This document shows positions 33,976 to 45,850 of a stretch of 64,000 nucleotides of DNA, one piece after another. Source of the stretch: Micrasema longulum (lineage: Eukaryota; Arthropoda; Insecta; Trichoptera; Brachycentridae); the NCBI GenBank assembly GCA_022494885.1, contig JAGVSM010000972.1, positions 1-64,000 of the forward strand, written 5' to 3'. Below the pieces are notes generated by a model. That model was not told where the DNA came from. It saw nothing but the letters and a program-made list of their open reading frames with translations, and searched no databases. The first letter of the stretch is position 1. Every line of letters begins with the position of its first letter. Both the position numbers and the translations under genes were made by a program.

Positions 33976-34164
33976 GTACTATTTAAAAGGTATAAAAATA
34001 AAATAATATAAAAAATTACAAAAATTAAAAAATATTTTCAGTTATTGCCTAGTATGTAGGTAAAAAATTTGGTTAGAATCTAACTTGCATAAATATGTTT
34101 AATATATATACATATATAAGCTATTAAACTACACAAATATCAACATATTTAAGAATTGAAGTCA

Positions 34165-34245
34165 TATAGTTAGCAATGATAGGTCATAAGCCTTTTTAAT
34201 GCCTTGACTTCTATATTCCCTGTAAATTTTTCTTCAGCTTTGTTT
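34165..34245 (-). repeat. dispersed repeat R-A fragment
   Basis: GGTCATAAGCCTTTTTAATGCC and TCTATATTCCCTGTAAATTT match 2775-2860 and 38125-38200. Confidence 0.6.
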
Positions 34246-34251
34246 TAACAT

Positions 34252-34960
34252 ATTTATTTATTTATTTATTTATTAACGGACATTGTCCATGTTTACAATT
34301 TATAAGGTTTAAATATTACAATAAAGGAATAGTTTAAAACATAAAAAAAAAAAGAAAGAAGCATTAACAAACATAAGGGACATCGAGACAAGAACTGGAC
34401 TATTTATTTAGTGCTCTTTTAAATCGTTGTAAACTTAAACCAAAAAAGTCCAGATCTTGTCTTGAGTTAACAATACGACAAAGGCGGGTCATTGGAGAAT
34501 TTAGGCCATAGTTTGTTCTATGCTGATCGATGAACAGTACTTCATTGTTTCTCAATCTACGAGTCGGAATATTGAATTTTACTTGTCCCAGTAATGATGG
34601 AACATCAATTATACCATTTAGTATGCCGAACATATATATGGAGTCAATATTAGTTCTACGTTTTTGTAGACTAGAAATATTTAACATCGACTCTATTTCA
34701 GCATAAGAATAATTATCTCTCTCTAGTCCAAGCATCCACGCTATTTTTCGAAGCAAGCGATGTTGGACTGATTCAATGTGTTTTATGCGATTGACATAGA
34801 ATGGAGACCAGACCACTGAGGCATATTCAAGAAGAGGGCGAACAGTTGAGCAATAAAGAGTTTTGATTGTACGGACATTAGTAAAATCAGAGGATATTCT
34901 GTTAATGAAGCCAAGATATCGATATTTCACTGTTCCTGGACTATCACCCAAAGTGTAAGG
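34252..34960 (-). pseudogene. LINE RT C-terminal domain and 3' end
   Basis: The longest clean LINE frame here, 34951-34400 on the minus strand (183 codons). It reads YRYLGFINRISSDFTNVRTI, LYCSTVRPLLEYASVVWSPF, IKHIESVQHRLLRKIAWMLG and YAEIESMLNISSLQKRRTNI. It ends GLSLQRFKRALNK with a stop. These are the thumb and connection regions of a jockey-group LINE. The untranslated region ends with the hairpin GGACAATGTCC (complement at 34277-34287) and a (TTTA)n-complement tail at 34252-34275. 5'-truncated just upstream of YLGF, with otherwise little decay. Confidence 0.9.
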
Positions 34961-34984
34961 CTGATCACAATATCTTAATTTAAC

Positions 34985-35060
34985 AGATTATCGAATTTTG
35001 CTGCATATCGTTTACTAATGCAATGCCCTATGCACCATTGGTTATGGAACGGGATTACGG
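34985..35060 (+). repeat. SINE family 2, 3' fragment
   Basis: CAATGCCCTATGCACCATTG and the preceding GCTGCATATCGTTTACTAA match the SINE body near 10240-10285. The head is missing. Confidence 0.55.
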
Positions 35061-35639
35061 TGAAGTAGCTGGTTGCACATTTTTTTAAAAAAAAATTATG
35101 TCATTTTGGCCAAATAGAAAAATTCGGTAATATAAAATAAAAATAAAATAACCTTATGCTTTCTTACTACGCAAGATGTTTCTGTTTTATGAACATTCAT
35201 AAAGCAAGTTTGTAATCAAGTCACGATTTCAATTTCGAGGAATAAAAATAACCACTTCTTTCTATGACATAAGTACACATTTTGATAACAGTCGCGTTAT
35301 TTTACCATAAATGAGTCGTTCAGTTACATGTGCGCTCGTACGAATAAAAAAAGCCAAGTATTATTTATTTATGTTTTTTTTAAACCTACAAAAAAAGGAC
35401 TGAGTCACCGACCCCGCCCCATTGTGTTGAAGTACGAAAAGAAATATTTACGTGAGTTGAAAAACCCGCTCTGACTAATACATTTATTCTAAAGGTATAT
35501 TTTATGTACACTTTATATATCATCAATCAAATCATCAAACTCAATAGTGCCAAGGACACTTACTTTTAAAACTGTTGGGTTTTGAACGAGTTCTAGCTAT
35601 TTTTTTCGTGAAAATTAATATTTAAGTTAAGAAAAATAG
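35061..35639. repeat. 95-bp dispersed repeat copy 2, otherwise unassigned
   Basis: 35455-35550 (GAGTTGAAAAACCCGCTCTG to ATATCATCAATCAAATCATC) is the partner of 21583-21680. Nothing else is recognised. Confidence 0.65.
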
Positions 35640-36125
35640 TAAAGACTTTTTCATTGAATGTATTGTCAATCGCTCAGGACTACTTGCTTCCATATTTCTT
35701 CCAACATACGAATACTGCCTTGAAAAAACGACCTATCTTTTGAGATTAAACACAAATAGAGCCATTTTTTGGCATCATGGAAATGGAAATGCTGCTCAAC
35801 CAGAAAGGAACAATGCCCGGTAAATACGACGGGTGGGGTAGAACCTCCTATTTAAGCGTTTCCAATAATGATTTAACTTACCTTGTAACATGTGGCCGAG
35901 CGTTGTCATGCTGAAAAATTACTTTGTCGTGTCTCTTCTTGTATTGCTGCCATTTTTCTTCTATACTCAGCTCAAACGCATCAATTGTAGTTGGTAGCAA
36001 TCTCCTGTTATGGTTTCGTTAGGTTTGAGGAGCTCATAATGCACAACACCCAGCTGATCATGGTACAGAGCACAGATGATAATAATAGCAAATGTTGTGT
36101 GATCTACTTCTGATGATTCTGCGAG
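35640..36125 (-). pseudogene. mariner-type transposase relic, second family
   Basis: Minus-strand codons from about 36060 read WDQLGVVHYELLKPNETITG (first part of the DDE domain), then KVIFQHDNARPHVTR (second catalytic Asp), LETLK, a stop, EVLPHPSYLPGIVP and FFKAVFVCWKKYGSKQ. The usual YSPDIAPSDYHLF block is damaged, so the third Asp is lost. Compared with the mariner at 30 kb (HHDNASYHTS), the HQDNARPH-type signature marks a different subfamily. No terminal repeats found. Confidence 0.8.
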
Positions 36126-36199
36126 TTATTTTTTTCGTCTAACATTGGTATTCATGAGTAATGCTTCCAATTCTTTTTCTTCAAACTTTTTCGGTGTGC

Positions 36200-36625
36200 C
36201 AGAGAGTTCTTTGTCTTCAATATCAAAATCATTATTCTTAAATAATGAGTGCTTTCATAACTATGCAACAAGAGGATCTAAAAATATAAGACTGGAAAAG
36301 AAATCAAAAACAATGTCCCAGAACTGCCTTATGTACAAGGGAATACAATTATTTGAGGAAATGCCATAAAGCATAAAAAATGAAATAAATGTAAATATAT
36401 TTTTAATTAAATGTAAAAAGTATAAATGTGAAACATATTAGGTAATATATAGTGTAAATAGTGAATATAATGAATGGAAATGTACGTATGAAACAGTGAA
36501 TATTATAAATTAGGATGTTTAATAGTGAGTTATAATGTTAGAATAAGTATAGATGTAAATATTTTGTTGTAAATATATATATGACTATGTTAATCATAGA
36601 ACTAAATAAAATAAATAATAATGAT
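36200..36625 (+). pseudogene. LINE 3' end, second copy of the 8-kb family
   Basis: FHNYATRGSKNIRLEKKSKT and SQNCLMYKGIQLFEEMP with a stop at 36367 match 8640-8780. The untranslated region follows to CATAGAACTAAATAAAATAA and a TAATAATAAT tail. It is a short 5'-truncated copy with better coding preservation than the 8-kb one. Confidence 0.85.
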
Positions 36626-37149
36626 AATAATAAAAAAATCGTTGAAACTTAAATCTGCATCTTATTTCAGACTGAGCATGATCCTCTTAGTTTTCACAAA
36701 GTTATATTTTGTGCTTTAGCTGCAGATTGAAAAAAATGTCGAGCTGGTCGTTTTTGCACTCTTTTTTTGTACGATTTTTACCTCAGAGTAGTTATATTGT
36801 CTAAAACATTTGTATAGGATTCCTGTCCTATATCATATACAAAACTATATTTTTTGTCCACCCGGACACTGAAAAAATATATAAATGTATGTTTTATAAT
36901 GTAAACCACAGATTAAATTAAAAAAACAATCAATTTTCACAAAAAAACTATGCTCCAAATTCATCGTAGATGTCTTTGTTTAACACACATGTAACCATTT
37001 AGATATTTTAAGAAGTAATCGACCGCTTCACATAAGACCAAATACGTTAATAACGGCGACAATTTTTTTGCTTGTTTGTTTTATTTATTTTACTTATTTT
37101 ATTTACTTCATTATTGTTTTAAACGTACCTATGTACATAATTTGTGCCT
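36626..37149. other. unassigned
   Basis: No gene or recognisable element. Confidence 0.4.
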
Positions 37150-37570
37150 GTAGTCATTTGTAATTGTCTTGGGAGGGATAGTGCAGTGGTTTCCCGTTGC
37201 TTTCTACACCGCAGTACCCTATCCACATCCACACGTGTCTAGGATCCCCCTAGGATCTTTTGGAGTTATTTAATTCTCCGGGCCCTCCTTCGGCCCACGG
37301 GATATTTAATAACCGCCGCCCGGGACTCGGCGTTGTTGACCACTTAGCCGTCACCATAATCAATGCTTCCTCGATAACCTCTTGTTATCTCTGCATATTG
37401 AACATCATTGACGTTGCCCAGGGTACACTACGAGGAGGTAGGTCGACCCAGATCTGTACCCCAATATATAGAAGAGCACATGACCATTCCAGATGGAGGG
37501 AGACTGTTTACAGACGAGCTATGCCTGGAGTCAGGCGTAATCACCATCCTCAGACATGAGGCACGGATTG
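37150..37570 (+). repeat. GC-rich island, possible retroelement fragment
   Basis: A sharp rise in GC, with GGGCCCTCCTTCGGCCCACG and CCGCCGCCCGGGACTCGGCG. The plus frame 37260-37559 ends in HDHSRWRETVYRRAMPGVRR, which resembles the basic tail of some LINE proteins (SRWRE). There is no other domain evidence. It could also be a decayed host sequence. Confidence 0.35.
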
Positions 37571-38819
37571 AAGAAAAATGTACATAATAATTTATATAAG
37601 TAATAAAAAATCATAATCAACACTATACGAGTACATAGGTTTATTTCCGTAATCTTTAATTCCTTTAAAGTGGGCTCAGCGTATGGCTAACTGCAAAAAA
37701 TACGCTTAATTTCAAATACGGGGAAGAGAGGGGTGAACTCTTTGGATCTTTTTTCATAACTCAAGCAAAAGTAAACATGTCCATGTTTTTGAAAAAGAGA
37801 TAGGATATTTTATACATTAATATTACATCCATTATATGTAAAAAAAAACCTGACGCTCAAATATTTACTAGAAAATTTAGCCCTACGGGCCTCGCTTTAT
37901 TGGCACCGTGGGCCTCAGTTTACTTAAAATCTCGGACACTATGAACTTTTACAGGTGGGAAGATCTGATCGCTACACACTCAATATATACAAAAAAATTG
38001 TTTACGCATTTTTTTTTGGTATGATGATTTTTTTTTCTTATTAATTAAAAAAATGTTTCACCAGAATTTATATAAATATTTTATCTGCCATTTGAATCCA
38101 TCCTTTTTGCAGTGTGAAAAATGGCCACTTTAACTAGCCAATGACAGGTCATAAGTCCTGTAAATGCCTAAACTTCCATATTCCCTTCTCAAAAAAGTTT
38201 TAACTCTCTCTGTTGCATCAAATTAAGATATATTTATTATTTTTTTATGTTTATCGCAATAAATAAAAATAAATCGTGTATTATAACATACAATCTATTG
38301 ATATGTATTTAATTGCAAGTACATAATATATCGAATTCATTATCATGATCAATGAGTATTATTTAAATTGAAATACCCGTATCCCATTTTCTGTTAATTT
38401 TTCAATGTGTTTGAAAAATCTCCTATCTAGAAAATTCTGTTCCTTTATTTCGCCTTTGACAAGGCATCCAAAGATGATAGCCAGAAAAATAAAGAAAATC
38501 CGGAGTACACACAATTTTTCTTGAAACGTCGGCCATAAATCTCACAGAATGTGGAATTGTGAAACATCAGAGCTTCGTGGAACTTCACGATTCCACTTAT
38601 TGGAATTTCCAATGATAGAAACACTTCCTTTTGTATCCTTATATGGAACAATCGAGAAAAATCTTTGATGGCTAAGCCAAATAAATTATAGTTGATCTGG
38701 AATCTTTTTGATTGGATTATTAGGATGGTGCGTATAAAATATATCAATTTTAATATTTAAACATCAATTATAGTATTTTTACACTATATTTTATCGAAGT
38801 TGAGATTGCTGCGGGAAAA
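37571..38819. other. unassigned, with an R-A fragment
   Basis: 38125-38200 (AATGACAGGTCATAAGTCCTG) is repeat R-A, minus orientation. The minus frame 38747-38445 (100 codons) shows no motif and no start context, and I leave it out. Confidence 0.4.
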
Positions 38820-39010
38820 AAAATATTTTCAGGATGTTTTCAAAAAATAAATATCTTAGTACAAATGTTTTGAGTGTGTACAAATGTTAGTAGACCGGGT
38901 TTATTTCCTAGCCTAGGTGCTATTTAGATCTTAATTTGTTACAACAGAGAATGTAAACATTTTTGCTAAGGAAATATGGAAGTCTCGGCATTAACAGGGC
39001 TTACGACCTT
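38820..39010 (+). repeat. dispersed repeat R-A copy
   Basis: TTGAGTGTGTACAAATGTTAG, TTGTTACAACAGAGAATG and CATTAACAGGGCTTACGACC align with the complement of 43740-43950 and with 7350-7450. Confidence 0.55.
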
Positions 39011-39660
39011 GCGATTATTGGGTATTTTAAACATTTTTTAAAAATCCCACATAGGCATATCCTGTGCGTGGGTATACTAGATCTAGAATACGTAAATCTA
39101 TGGTGTTTTTTCTCAATTAGTCTGGGTGTTGTGGTTTATTTTTCATTACCTCCTTTCAAATCCTCTCTACTCTATCCCACCTGCTGACTAGCCTTAAAAT
39201 AGTTATTCCTTTAACTCTTAAAATACTGTGATAAATAATCCCTTTGCGCGCGGTGATGTAACATCGTATTACCACTAGTAAAAGACGGAATATTCTAAAG
39301 TTCACAAATACGCCGCTCACGCGCGTGCGTCCCCCATCACTGCCATCAACGAACTGAAGACTGAATCTGTTTAAGACAACATCCACCGCAGAACAGCGTC
39401 TCTGTCTTCCTTGTTACGAATTCTATCTTCGTGCTCTCCCTTGGTATAAGATATATGTATAGATGTGTTGCTGAATTGGCGGACATTTATTCTTCGTGTA
39501 GCAAGGATAAATAATTTTTGTATTAACATTTAGCATAATAATAAAAAATTTACTTTTCAAATCCACTGTGAAAATATCCATTTGAAGATTACAAAAAATA
39601 CGAGTTCATCATTTTTAAAAATAAGAGAGAAATATCGCTGTCTTGTGTCCTATGTCGACT
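39011..39660. other. unassigned
   Basis: No gene. A GC-richer patch at 39240-39420 contains TTTGCGCGCGGTGATG and CACGCGCGTGCG. The frame on the minus strand across it has no known domain. Confidence 0.4.
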
Positions 39661-39669
39661 AGTGTGACA

Positions 39670-40055
39670 CCACAGCCACACAAGAGTAGTAGCCGCTCGA
39701 TTGTGGAATAATCTACCCACTAATGTTAGAGACGCCCCTTCATTATTTACATTTAAGTCAAAATTGAAATGTCACTATCTAAATATTTAAATTGTTCCTT
39801 ATTTCTTTCCTTCCCATCCCCTATCCTCTCTTCATAGTATAGTGTTATTTTTTGTATATATTCATATTTATTTTTGTTAATTTTTGTTTTAATTTTTGTA
39901 TAAAATTGTAGGATTCAATATGTCCATTTATTTATAATTTTTTCAAACTGCACGGTTTGGGTAGGTAGGAAGAAATTGCCTTAAGGCAATATGCCCGCCC
40001 TTATATGTATATTTATTGTATATGTATATAAAGTGTCAAATAAATAAATAAGAGT
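39670..40055 (+). pseudogene. LINE C-terminus and 3' end
   Basis: VVAARLWNNLPTNVRDAPSL and FTFKSKLKCHYLNI with a stop at about 39790 form the classic LWN.LP..VR...S...FK..LK end of jockey/CR1-group ORF2. The 3' region carries the hairpin TTGCCTTAAGGCAA next to TATGCCCGCCC and ends in AAATAAATAAATA. The same 3' end, in the other orientation, is at 49330-49440. Confidence 0.85.
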
Positions 40056-41047
40056 TGAAAGAAAAAGTACTGTTGCCACAGTATTGGTAGGTATGCCAAG
40101 TTGTTCTTTTCGGTACATTAAAATTAATTAGGGATAAAATTGGATATTGTGTTATATTTTTGTCATTTTGTTGTGTTACTAAAATATTTAAAGGGACAAA
40201 CCACTGCAAAAAAACTGCTTTTGCAATTTGCGGAAATCAAGTGAACGTCCAAAAAAATGCTTATGAAAAAAATATTCAATAAAAAAATGTTTTCTCTATA
40301 TGTTGCAACAAATTTAAATTGCATTGTCCATAGCAAGCGAGCGTGTGTAACTTATTGTTTTATTAGTATAGGACTAATTATGCTCTACTACTTTAATATT
40401 TTAATGTTTCCTTTCTCCTTCTCGTTTGGTTTTTCTTTTCTTTTTCTTTTTCTTTTCTTTTCTTTTCATAGTCATGTCATACCATATGGGTCCTCAGAGA
40501 GGTGCGTGGTATGGCTGAGAACTAAAACTTTGATTTTTGAGAGTGAAAAAATTTCCCCTTTTATCATTACATAGATTTACTAAGTAAACACAAAATATAA
40601 TAAAGGCAAGATGATTTTCCTCGCGTTACAAAAGCAATAATTGAAACTTACGTGAATTTTCCGGGAAGATTAGAGATTTAATGTTTGCAAAAGATGGCGA
40701 AGGTACGCTGAAATTTAACTGGTTTCTGGAGTGCTGAAATTAACCTAAAAAGCTTGGCGAACAAGACAGTTTTATTGGTCTTTTCGCATAAATTACGCTA
40801 GTTTGCGACGCTAGTGGTTTTTAACACAATTAACATGCTAATATAGGTACTAGAGTCTCGTATTCAAGATACTTCCGTATAGGGTGGACACAAAATCGGC
40901 TAATTCTATAAAAGTTTGAATTTAGCGCTGAAAACTGGGAGATTAAAACGACTTTAAGAAATTCACAGTAAAATTATTTGGTAATAAAAAAGCAATTGAG
41001 ACTTCATTGAAAACGAATTGTTTAGTATCGAAAACATCTGTGTTTAC
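40056..41047. other. unassigned; small (TTTTC)n tract
   Basis: A TTTTCTTTTTCTTTTCTTTTC tract lies at 40433-40470. No gene is seen. Confidence 0.5.
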
Positions 41048-41108
41048 TATATTAATAAAAGACAAGTGATACTTTAATCCACAAATTTGGAAAATCCAGT
41101 GATCGGTC
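41048..41108 (-). repeat. family B hammerhead-like element, downstream half
   Basis: The complement reads CCGATCACTGGATTTTCC, AAATTTGTGGATTAAAGTAT and CACTTGTCTTTTATTAA, the tail of family B with only the return strand of stem I. It stops exactly where LINE sequence begins at 41110. Confidence 0.55.
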
Positions 41109-41109
41109 G

Positions 41110-41262
41110 CCTGATTTCATCATTCGTAACCCTGTCATACATTGATTTCCCACACATTCGTCTAAGAGATCACATTTCAACTGCGTTCACTCGGCTTTTA
41201 TCCTTCCTCTGCTAGTTCCATGTTTAACTTCCATACATAAGTGTTGGGACTAACACTTTAAT
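41110..41262 (-). pseudogene. RTE-like LINE fragment
   Basis: GCCTGATTTCATCATTCGTA, ACATTGATTTCCCACACATT and GTTCACTCGGCTTTTATCC match 52580-52700 closely, so this is a non-terminal piece of the same family, with no intact frame. Confidence 0.75.
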
Positions 41263-42114
41263 TTTTATAAATCCACGGACTTGTTCCCTTTAAGCATCTA
41301 AATATTTTTCTAATGAAACAATAAAATTGAAATCATGCATTTTTTTTTCAGTAAAAGAGTATAACAATTCGGTGGTCATAATATTAAGTCTACTTCCAAC
41401 AGTTAAATATTTAATAAAAAATATAAAAAACACAATAAATTTAAAGGAATCCAATGTTATAATAATTTTAATTTATTTTCTACCATCTCGTCAATATCGT
41501 GATCACATTTGATGGTTTAGGTTGGCAGAATTTTATTTCTCGTCGGATTCTCCTCTTTATCTTTGTTGAAATGACTTTTTTATCCTGCAGCGTGACACAT
41601 CTGATTTTTAAGGTTAAACTACTTAACTGACAATTGTCGTATTGCCAGGACACAAATAAAGCATTGCCACTAAATGAAATGTTTAATTATAAATCCATGT
41701 CAAAAGGGAACTTGTCAATGGACTAGTCTACTTTTTAAATGAAACTCAAATTGCTGTCACAGTTTTCTATAAATTATTTGTTTAATAAGAGCCTTTTTGT
41801 TAAATATTGAATGACGACAAAAAAAAACTTATTTTTATATTATCTAACATAAAAACGTCGAAATCACCAAAACTGTGACTTGTGCCCTTTAAACATGGAT
41901 TGCTTTAATTACAAACGCTGTATCTTAAACATAAACCAACAAATGAAAGGACGTAAGCTCTGTATTACTTTACTCGTTTAAAATATTGATAGTCTGTATT
42001 GTAATCTTTTAAAAAACAATTGTAATTAGTCATCGTTATAACATCATTGTTTTGAAATAACATTTGAAAAATATTTTCTCGTCCTTGAGGTTTTCAGTTT
42101 TGTAAGCCAGGCAG
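41263..42114. other. unassigned
   Basis: No gene or element recognised. Confidence 0.45.
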
Positions 42115-42262
42115 CAAAAGCAAACAACAGGCCTGGAGGCCCAATTGCAGGGGTATTTTATAGCAAAAAATCTTCAGGATTGAGAACAATTTCATTATAA
42201 TGTTTGTGTTCTCACTGGGAACGAAACCGAAACCTCCTGTTTGTGAGTCACCACGGAGGCCT
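42115..42262 (-). mobile_element. SINE family 1, copy with deleted head
   Basis: AACAGGCCTGGAGGCCCAATTG and GTGTTCTCACTGGGAACG match 46955-47128. About 17 bases between the two promoter boxes are missing, so the A box is gone. Confidence 0.75.
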
Positions 42263-42972
42263 TCACGTTGATCAAGTTTGTGGTCACATAGACGTTGAAA
42301 AGTTGTAGACTCTCACTACTTAAAACCCGGTTACCACAACTTGGTTACTTGCTCTAAGGAGTAAGGAGTGATGGAAGAAGTTTGAAGAAGATCCAGAAAT
42401 AACAGGAAAAATTATATACAAAAAGGGTTTTAAGGAAAGATAGAATTTAAGGCGATTCTTCAAGACGACCAGAGTGGTCTACTTTTTAGATAAAAATATA
42501 GCTTAAATCACAGTCAGGAACCTTGCACAGAGAAGAAATCACCCTCTGAAAAATGATGCAGTATGTTGAGGAATGGAAAGCGTTATATCCTTCGACCTTG
42601 AGTTGTATGGGAGATTAAATGTTAATGAGCTGATCAAAACAAAACCTTTTAGTAAAATTTATATTTGAATCACTTACTTTGTGATCATTCATTATGGTAA
42701 AATAAACATTGAAGAATATTGATAGTGTTTTTCTGGGTTATTATGCCGTGTTTACCTACGAACCTTGATTGAAGAATATTGTTTTTAAATAATTATTTTT
42801 AATTTTTCTACCCACCGGTTTTAAAGCTACACTCATTTCTTTATCAAAGAATACTCAACTTAACTAATGATTCATATCCTGTTTTATTTTAACAGTGATA
42901 ACTAGGTATTATCGAATAAACATACAAAACATTTAAGTTTGCTAGTAAAAATTCTCGATGGATGTTCATTGT
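42263..42972. other. unassigned
   Basis: No gene. TGAAGAATATTG occurs twice 60 bp apart (about 42710 and 42770). Confidence 0.45.
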
Positions 42973-43142
42973 AATTTATTATAGAAAATAAAAGACGAGT
43001 GAAATTTTGATCCACAAATTTCAAATATCTAGTGACCGGTTTCACCGTCTCGAAGATGTCGCAAAAGCGATAAAACCGATCACTGTATATTTCGAATTTG
43101 AGGATTTAAGTATCACTCGTCTTTTATTTTCTATAATAAATT
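42973..43142. mobile_element. head-to-head family B palindrome with hammerhead-like core
   Basis: The left arm, from AATTTATTATAGAAAATAAAA to AGTGACCGGTTT (43043), is the complement of the right arm, AAAACCGATCACTG to CTATAATAAATT (43142). The centre holds the rest of the motif: CGTCTCGAAGATGTCGC, AAAAGCGAT. So one nearly full copy is joined to an inverted half copy. The motif has stem I remnants, stem II GTCGC-AAAA-GCGAT and ACCGAT as stem III, but AAAA for GAAA. Inverted, partial pseudo-LTR arrangements are typical of PLEs. Confidence 0.7.
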
Positions 43143-44155
43143 AAAATAATAAATAAACATTATATGTCGCTTATTAGTCAAGTCTTTTTGTTATGTCCCT
43201 GTGGTAAAGATGTCGTAAATAAGAAAGTTATAAAGTAAGATGGATACGATATTTAAAACGGCACACGATTGGACTAAAGAAAATATTGTTTATTTGGTCA
43301 TTAATCATTTTTTTCTGATTATGGATCGCTTTTTTAACTTTTGAGATTTCTAATCTAGTTGTCTAATTTTAATATTCTATTTCTTAAAAAAAATAACCAC
43401 TTAAAACCACAATGTTTGGAAAAAAAGCCTTGAAATTTTTTTTCAGGTTGAAAATATTTGAAAGATCGACAGGTGCTCCAGGCCTTAATGAGTTTTATAT
43501 TTATTACTATTCTTTACCACTCGTTAAATAACTCTGAAATTGAAAAGATTCAGTCAAACGAAAAAACACCTTGTTTTAATCAAGAATACTATTCAGTTCT
43601 TCGCAACAAACGGTTTTGGGTGCATATGTATAAAATAAACATGCAATCTTGTCATGGTTGCACACAGACTGCATATCCCTAATAAATTATATTTTATATG
43701 CAAGTGTAAATTTAACAACGAGGGTTGAAAATTTGAGAAAACAAATTATTTTCAAGATGAAGCTGGGTATATAACAAGGCTACAGAAACTATTTATTTGG
43801 TTAACAATTTTTTGAGTATGTCCAAATGTTTGCAGGCAGGCTGGGATTCCTCCCTAGGGAGTTATTTACAGCCAAAAAGAAATCAGTTAATGACAAGCTA
43901 AGAGCCCTGTAAATGCCTAGACTTTTCTAAATATATATTTTTTAAATATGTTTTCGAAACACCGCCAATTTCTCATATTGGATGTTAACATAATGTTGTA
44001 GCCAGTGGTTTAATTTGTGCGATAGTTGTTCTCTGTTAGGAAATGATAAATTAAATCGACTCATACACGTTAAAAATTGCATTTCGTTAATTAATGTGAA
44101 GTTGAATGTCGTGCCGATAGATGGCGGGATGGTTTTTCGCTCGGTCGGCAATATC
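43143..44155. other. unassigned, with an R-A copy at the end
   Basis: 43740-43950 matches the complement of 38820-39010 (GAGTATGTCCAAATGTTTGC, CCCTGTAAATGCCTAGACTT). Nothing else is recognised. Confidence 0.45.
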
Positions 44156-44401
44156 ACCTGATTTGCCGCGGTTGTTGTTATTGTTCCGAAAACGCGGTAG
44201 AGAGTTATGGCGCATGCTCCGATTTATTTTTTTATCAAGACAGGCATCTTCTTGAATCCAACCCAAAAAAATCATCCTAGTGAAGTATTCACCAAAAAAA
44301 TTAGGATCATCGCAGACGCCATAGTATTTTCTTAGGTTATTTTTCTTTCTCTTTTTTTGACGGGATAAAATTTCGTATGTTGAACTGCTGGCATAAGAAA
44401 C
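44156..44401 (-). CDS. candidate single exon, function unknown
   Basis: The minus strand is open from 44452 to 44087. The part before 44401 begins on GTG and is pyrimidine-rich (ACTTTTACTTTTTTTTACTT, then GAAAG), like a 3' splice site. The frame then reads SYASSSTYEILSRQKKRKKN, YYGVCDDPNFFGEYFTRMIF, LGWIQEDACLDKKINRSMRH and SLPRFRNNNNNRGKSG. At 44155-44156 CAGGTGATA looks like a strong 5' splice site. Composition (Asp, Glu, Arg, Gly, Trp and a basic KKRKK run) is more protein-like than other frames here. I recognise no family. With no neighbouring exon visible, chance or transposon origin remains possible. Confidence 0.3.
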
Positions 44402-44452
44402 TATCGCATCGCTTTCAATAAAAGTAAAAAAAAGTAAAAGTGCTATTTTCAC

Positions 44453-45775
44453 GCACCACAGTTAATTATACACATAAATTCTATCCCTTTTTTCAAAATT
44501 TAAAAATGAGCACCAAAAGTTTAAAAAAAAACGAAAAAAGTTCTACGTCTTTCGAAAAGTTTCTTCTCTACAAGATATTTTGTTTGCTTTTGCGTTATAA
44601 ACTAATTGATACAATTTGATAACATGCCACCAAAATGTTATTTCAAATAGAAGCAGGTGAGCATTTCCGACACCTCTTTCTGTTCGCGTTCAATCGAGAA
44701 AATAAAGCTGACAAAGCTGTAAGTGATATGCGCTGTGTACGGTAAAATTATTGACTTATTGGCTGTAAAACAATGAAGGAAAATGCGTTACTGACTCAGC
44801 TGTTGTTTTTTTTTTTTTGTTTCCTTCTGTTGTCACTATTTGAAAAAAATAAATACATCATTTATATTTTTACGAAAGTTCTTGATTGTTACGCAAATTG
44901 CTTTGTGGAACAAAATGGTTTTTTTCAGCGATGATTTTTTGAGCATTTATGTTTCTTTTTATTATTTTCCACGTCCGCTCCTGAATAGACTATATGGACA
45001 TCACAAAACTATTTTTGTGACCCTTTTGCCAACCAGCCCTCTTGTATTGCCCCATAATAATTGTTTCACATATCCTGACCAGTTTTTCGTTACAAGTAAC
45101 ATTATTTTATTTTTTTGTGAAACTGTTTCAGCAGTTGCTCGTATCAGATTTTTTGCTCACGCTGCTTTAAACTGTTATTTATAATCCGTTTAAAGAAACA
45201 GTTTGCTTTGTGAAACAATATATAGTACCGCTACTATTTTTAAATAACCGAAACGCCCATCTCTAATATAGAGGTGTAAAATAGCTCACGACAGAGGCTT
45301 GTTTCTTGTCTTAATATCTGCACAGTACTTATGTATTTGCTGTTTATATTGTTACGTTTTTTTATTATTAATATTTAGGGTTCAATTAACGTATGATTGC
45401 ATTTATGTGTGTAAGTATAAATTTATTAATTTTTTTAGATACTCACTTTTATTTAAACAAAGAGTATAACATAAATCGTGAAAATAAATGCCTCGACCCG
45501 GGTTGTGTGAAAAAAAAGCCAAACAACTGCTTTGTAGATTCTTATCTTGTTCTTAATGGCAAAAAATATATTATCCTTTAGAGTAAGATGAGAATCTATA
45601 GTTTTAATTATGCATAAGACCAAAAATGACATATGACGCTAAAGCAAGAGCAGGCAAAAACAATGAAGACAGTGGATGATGATACCAGATAAAACTCGAC
45701 AAAAAGAGATTGCGTGACGAAAACCAGAATAAGAGAGACATAGAGAGCTAAAAATATCGTAAGATGGAGTAATCA
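44453..45775. other. unassigned
   Basis: No gene. The plus frame 44840-45184 (114 codons) is Phe/Leu-rich with no motif, and I treat it as chance. Confidence 0.4.
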
Positions 45776-45850
45776 CCATCGTTAATATAAACAAGTATTA
45801 AAAGGGGTCAAAGAATGGAGCCCTGAGGTACACCACATGTTATCATTCTA
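45776..45850 (-). pseudogene. LINE reverse transcriptase motif fragment
   Basis: The complement of 45780-45836 reads GVPQGSIL, a stop, PLLILVYINDG. This is the PQGS/YIND block of the RT palm. No flanking RT motif could be followed on either side, so only a small piece survives. Confidence 0.6.

Noticed and set aside
34252..34275. CRISPR-like or regulatory meaning of TTTA repeats
   Set aside because: It is the complement of a LINE (AAAT)n tail. No spacer/repeat structure occurs anywhere in the window.
38445..38747. 100-codon minus-strand frame as a gene
   Set aside because: No recognisable motif, splice signals or homologous copy in the window. Probably chance.
44840..45184. 114-codon plus-strand frame
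   Set aside because: Hydrophobic, AT-driven composition, no splice or start context and no known domain.
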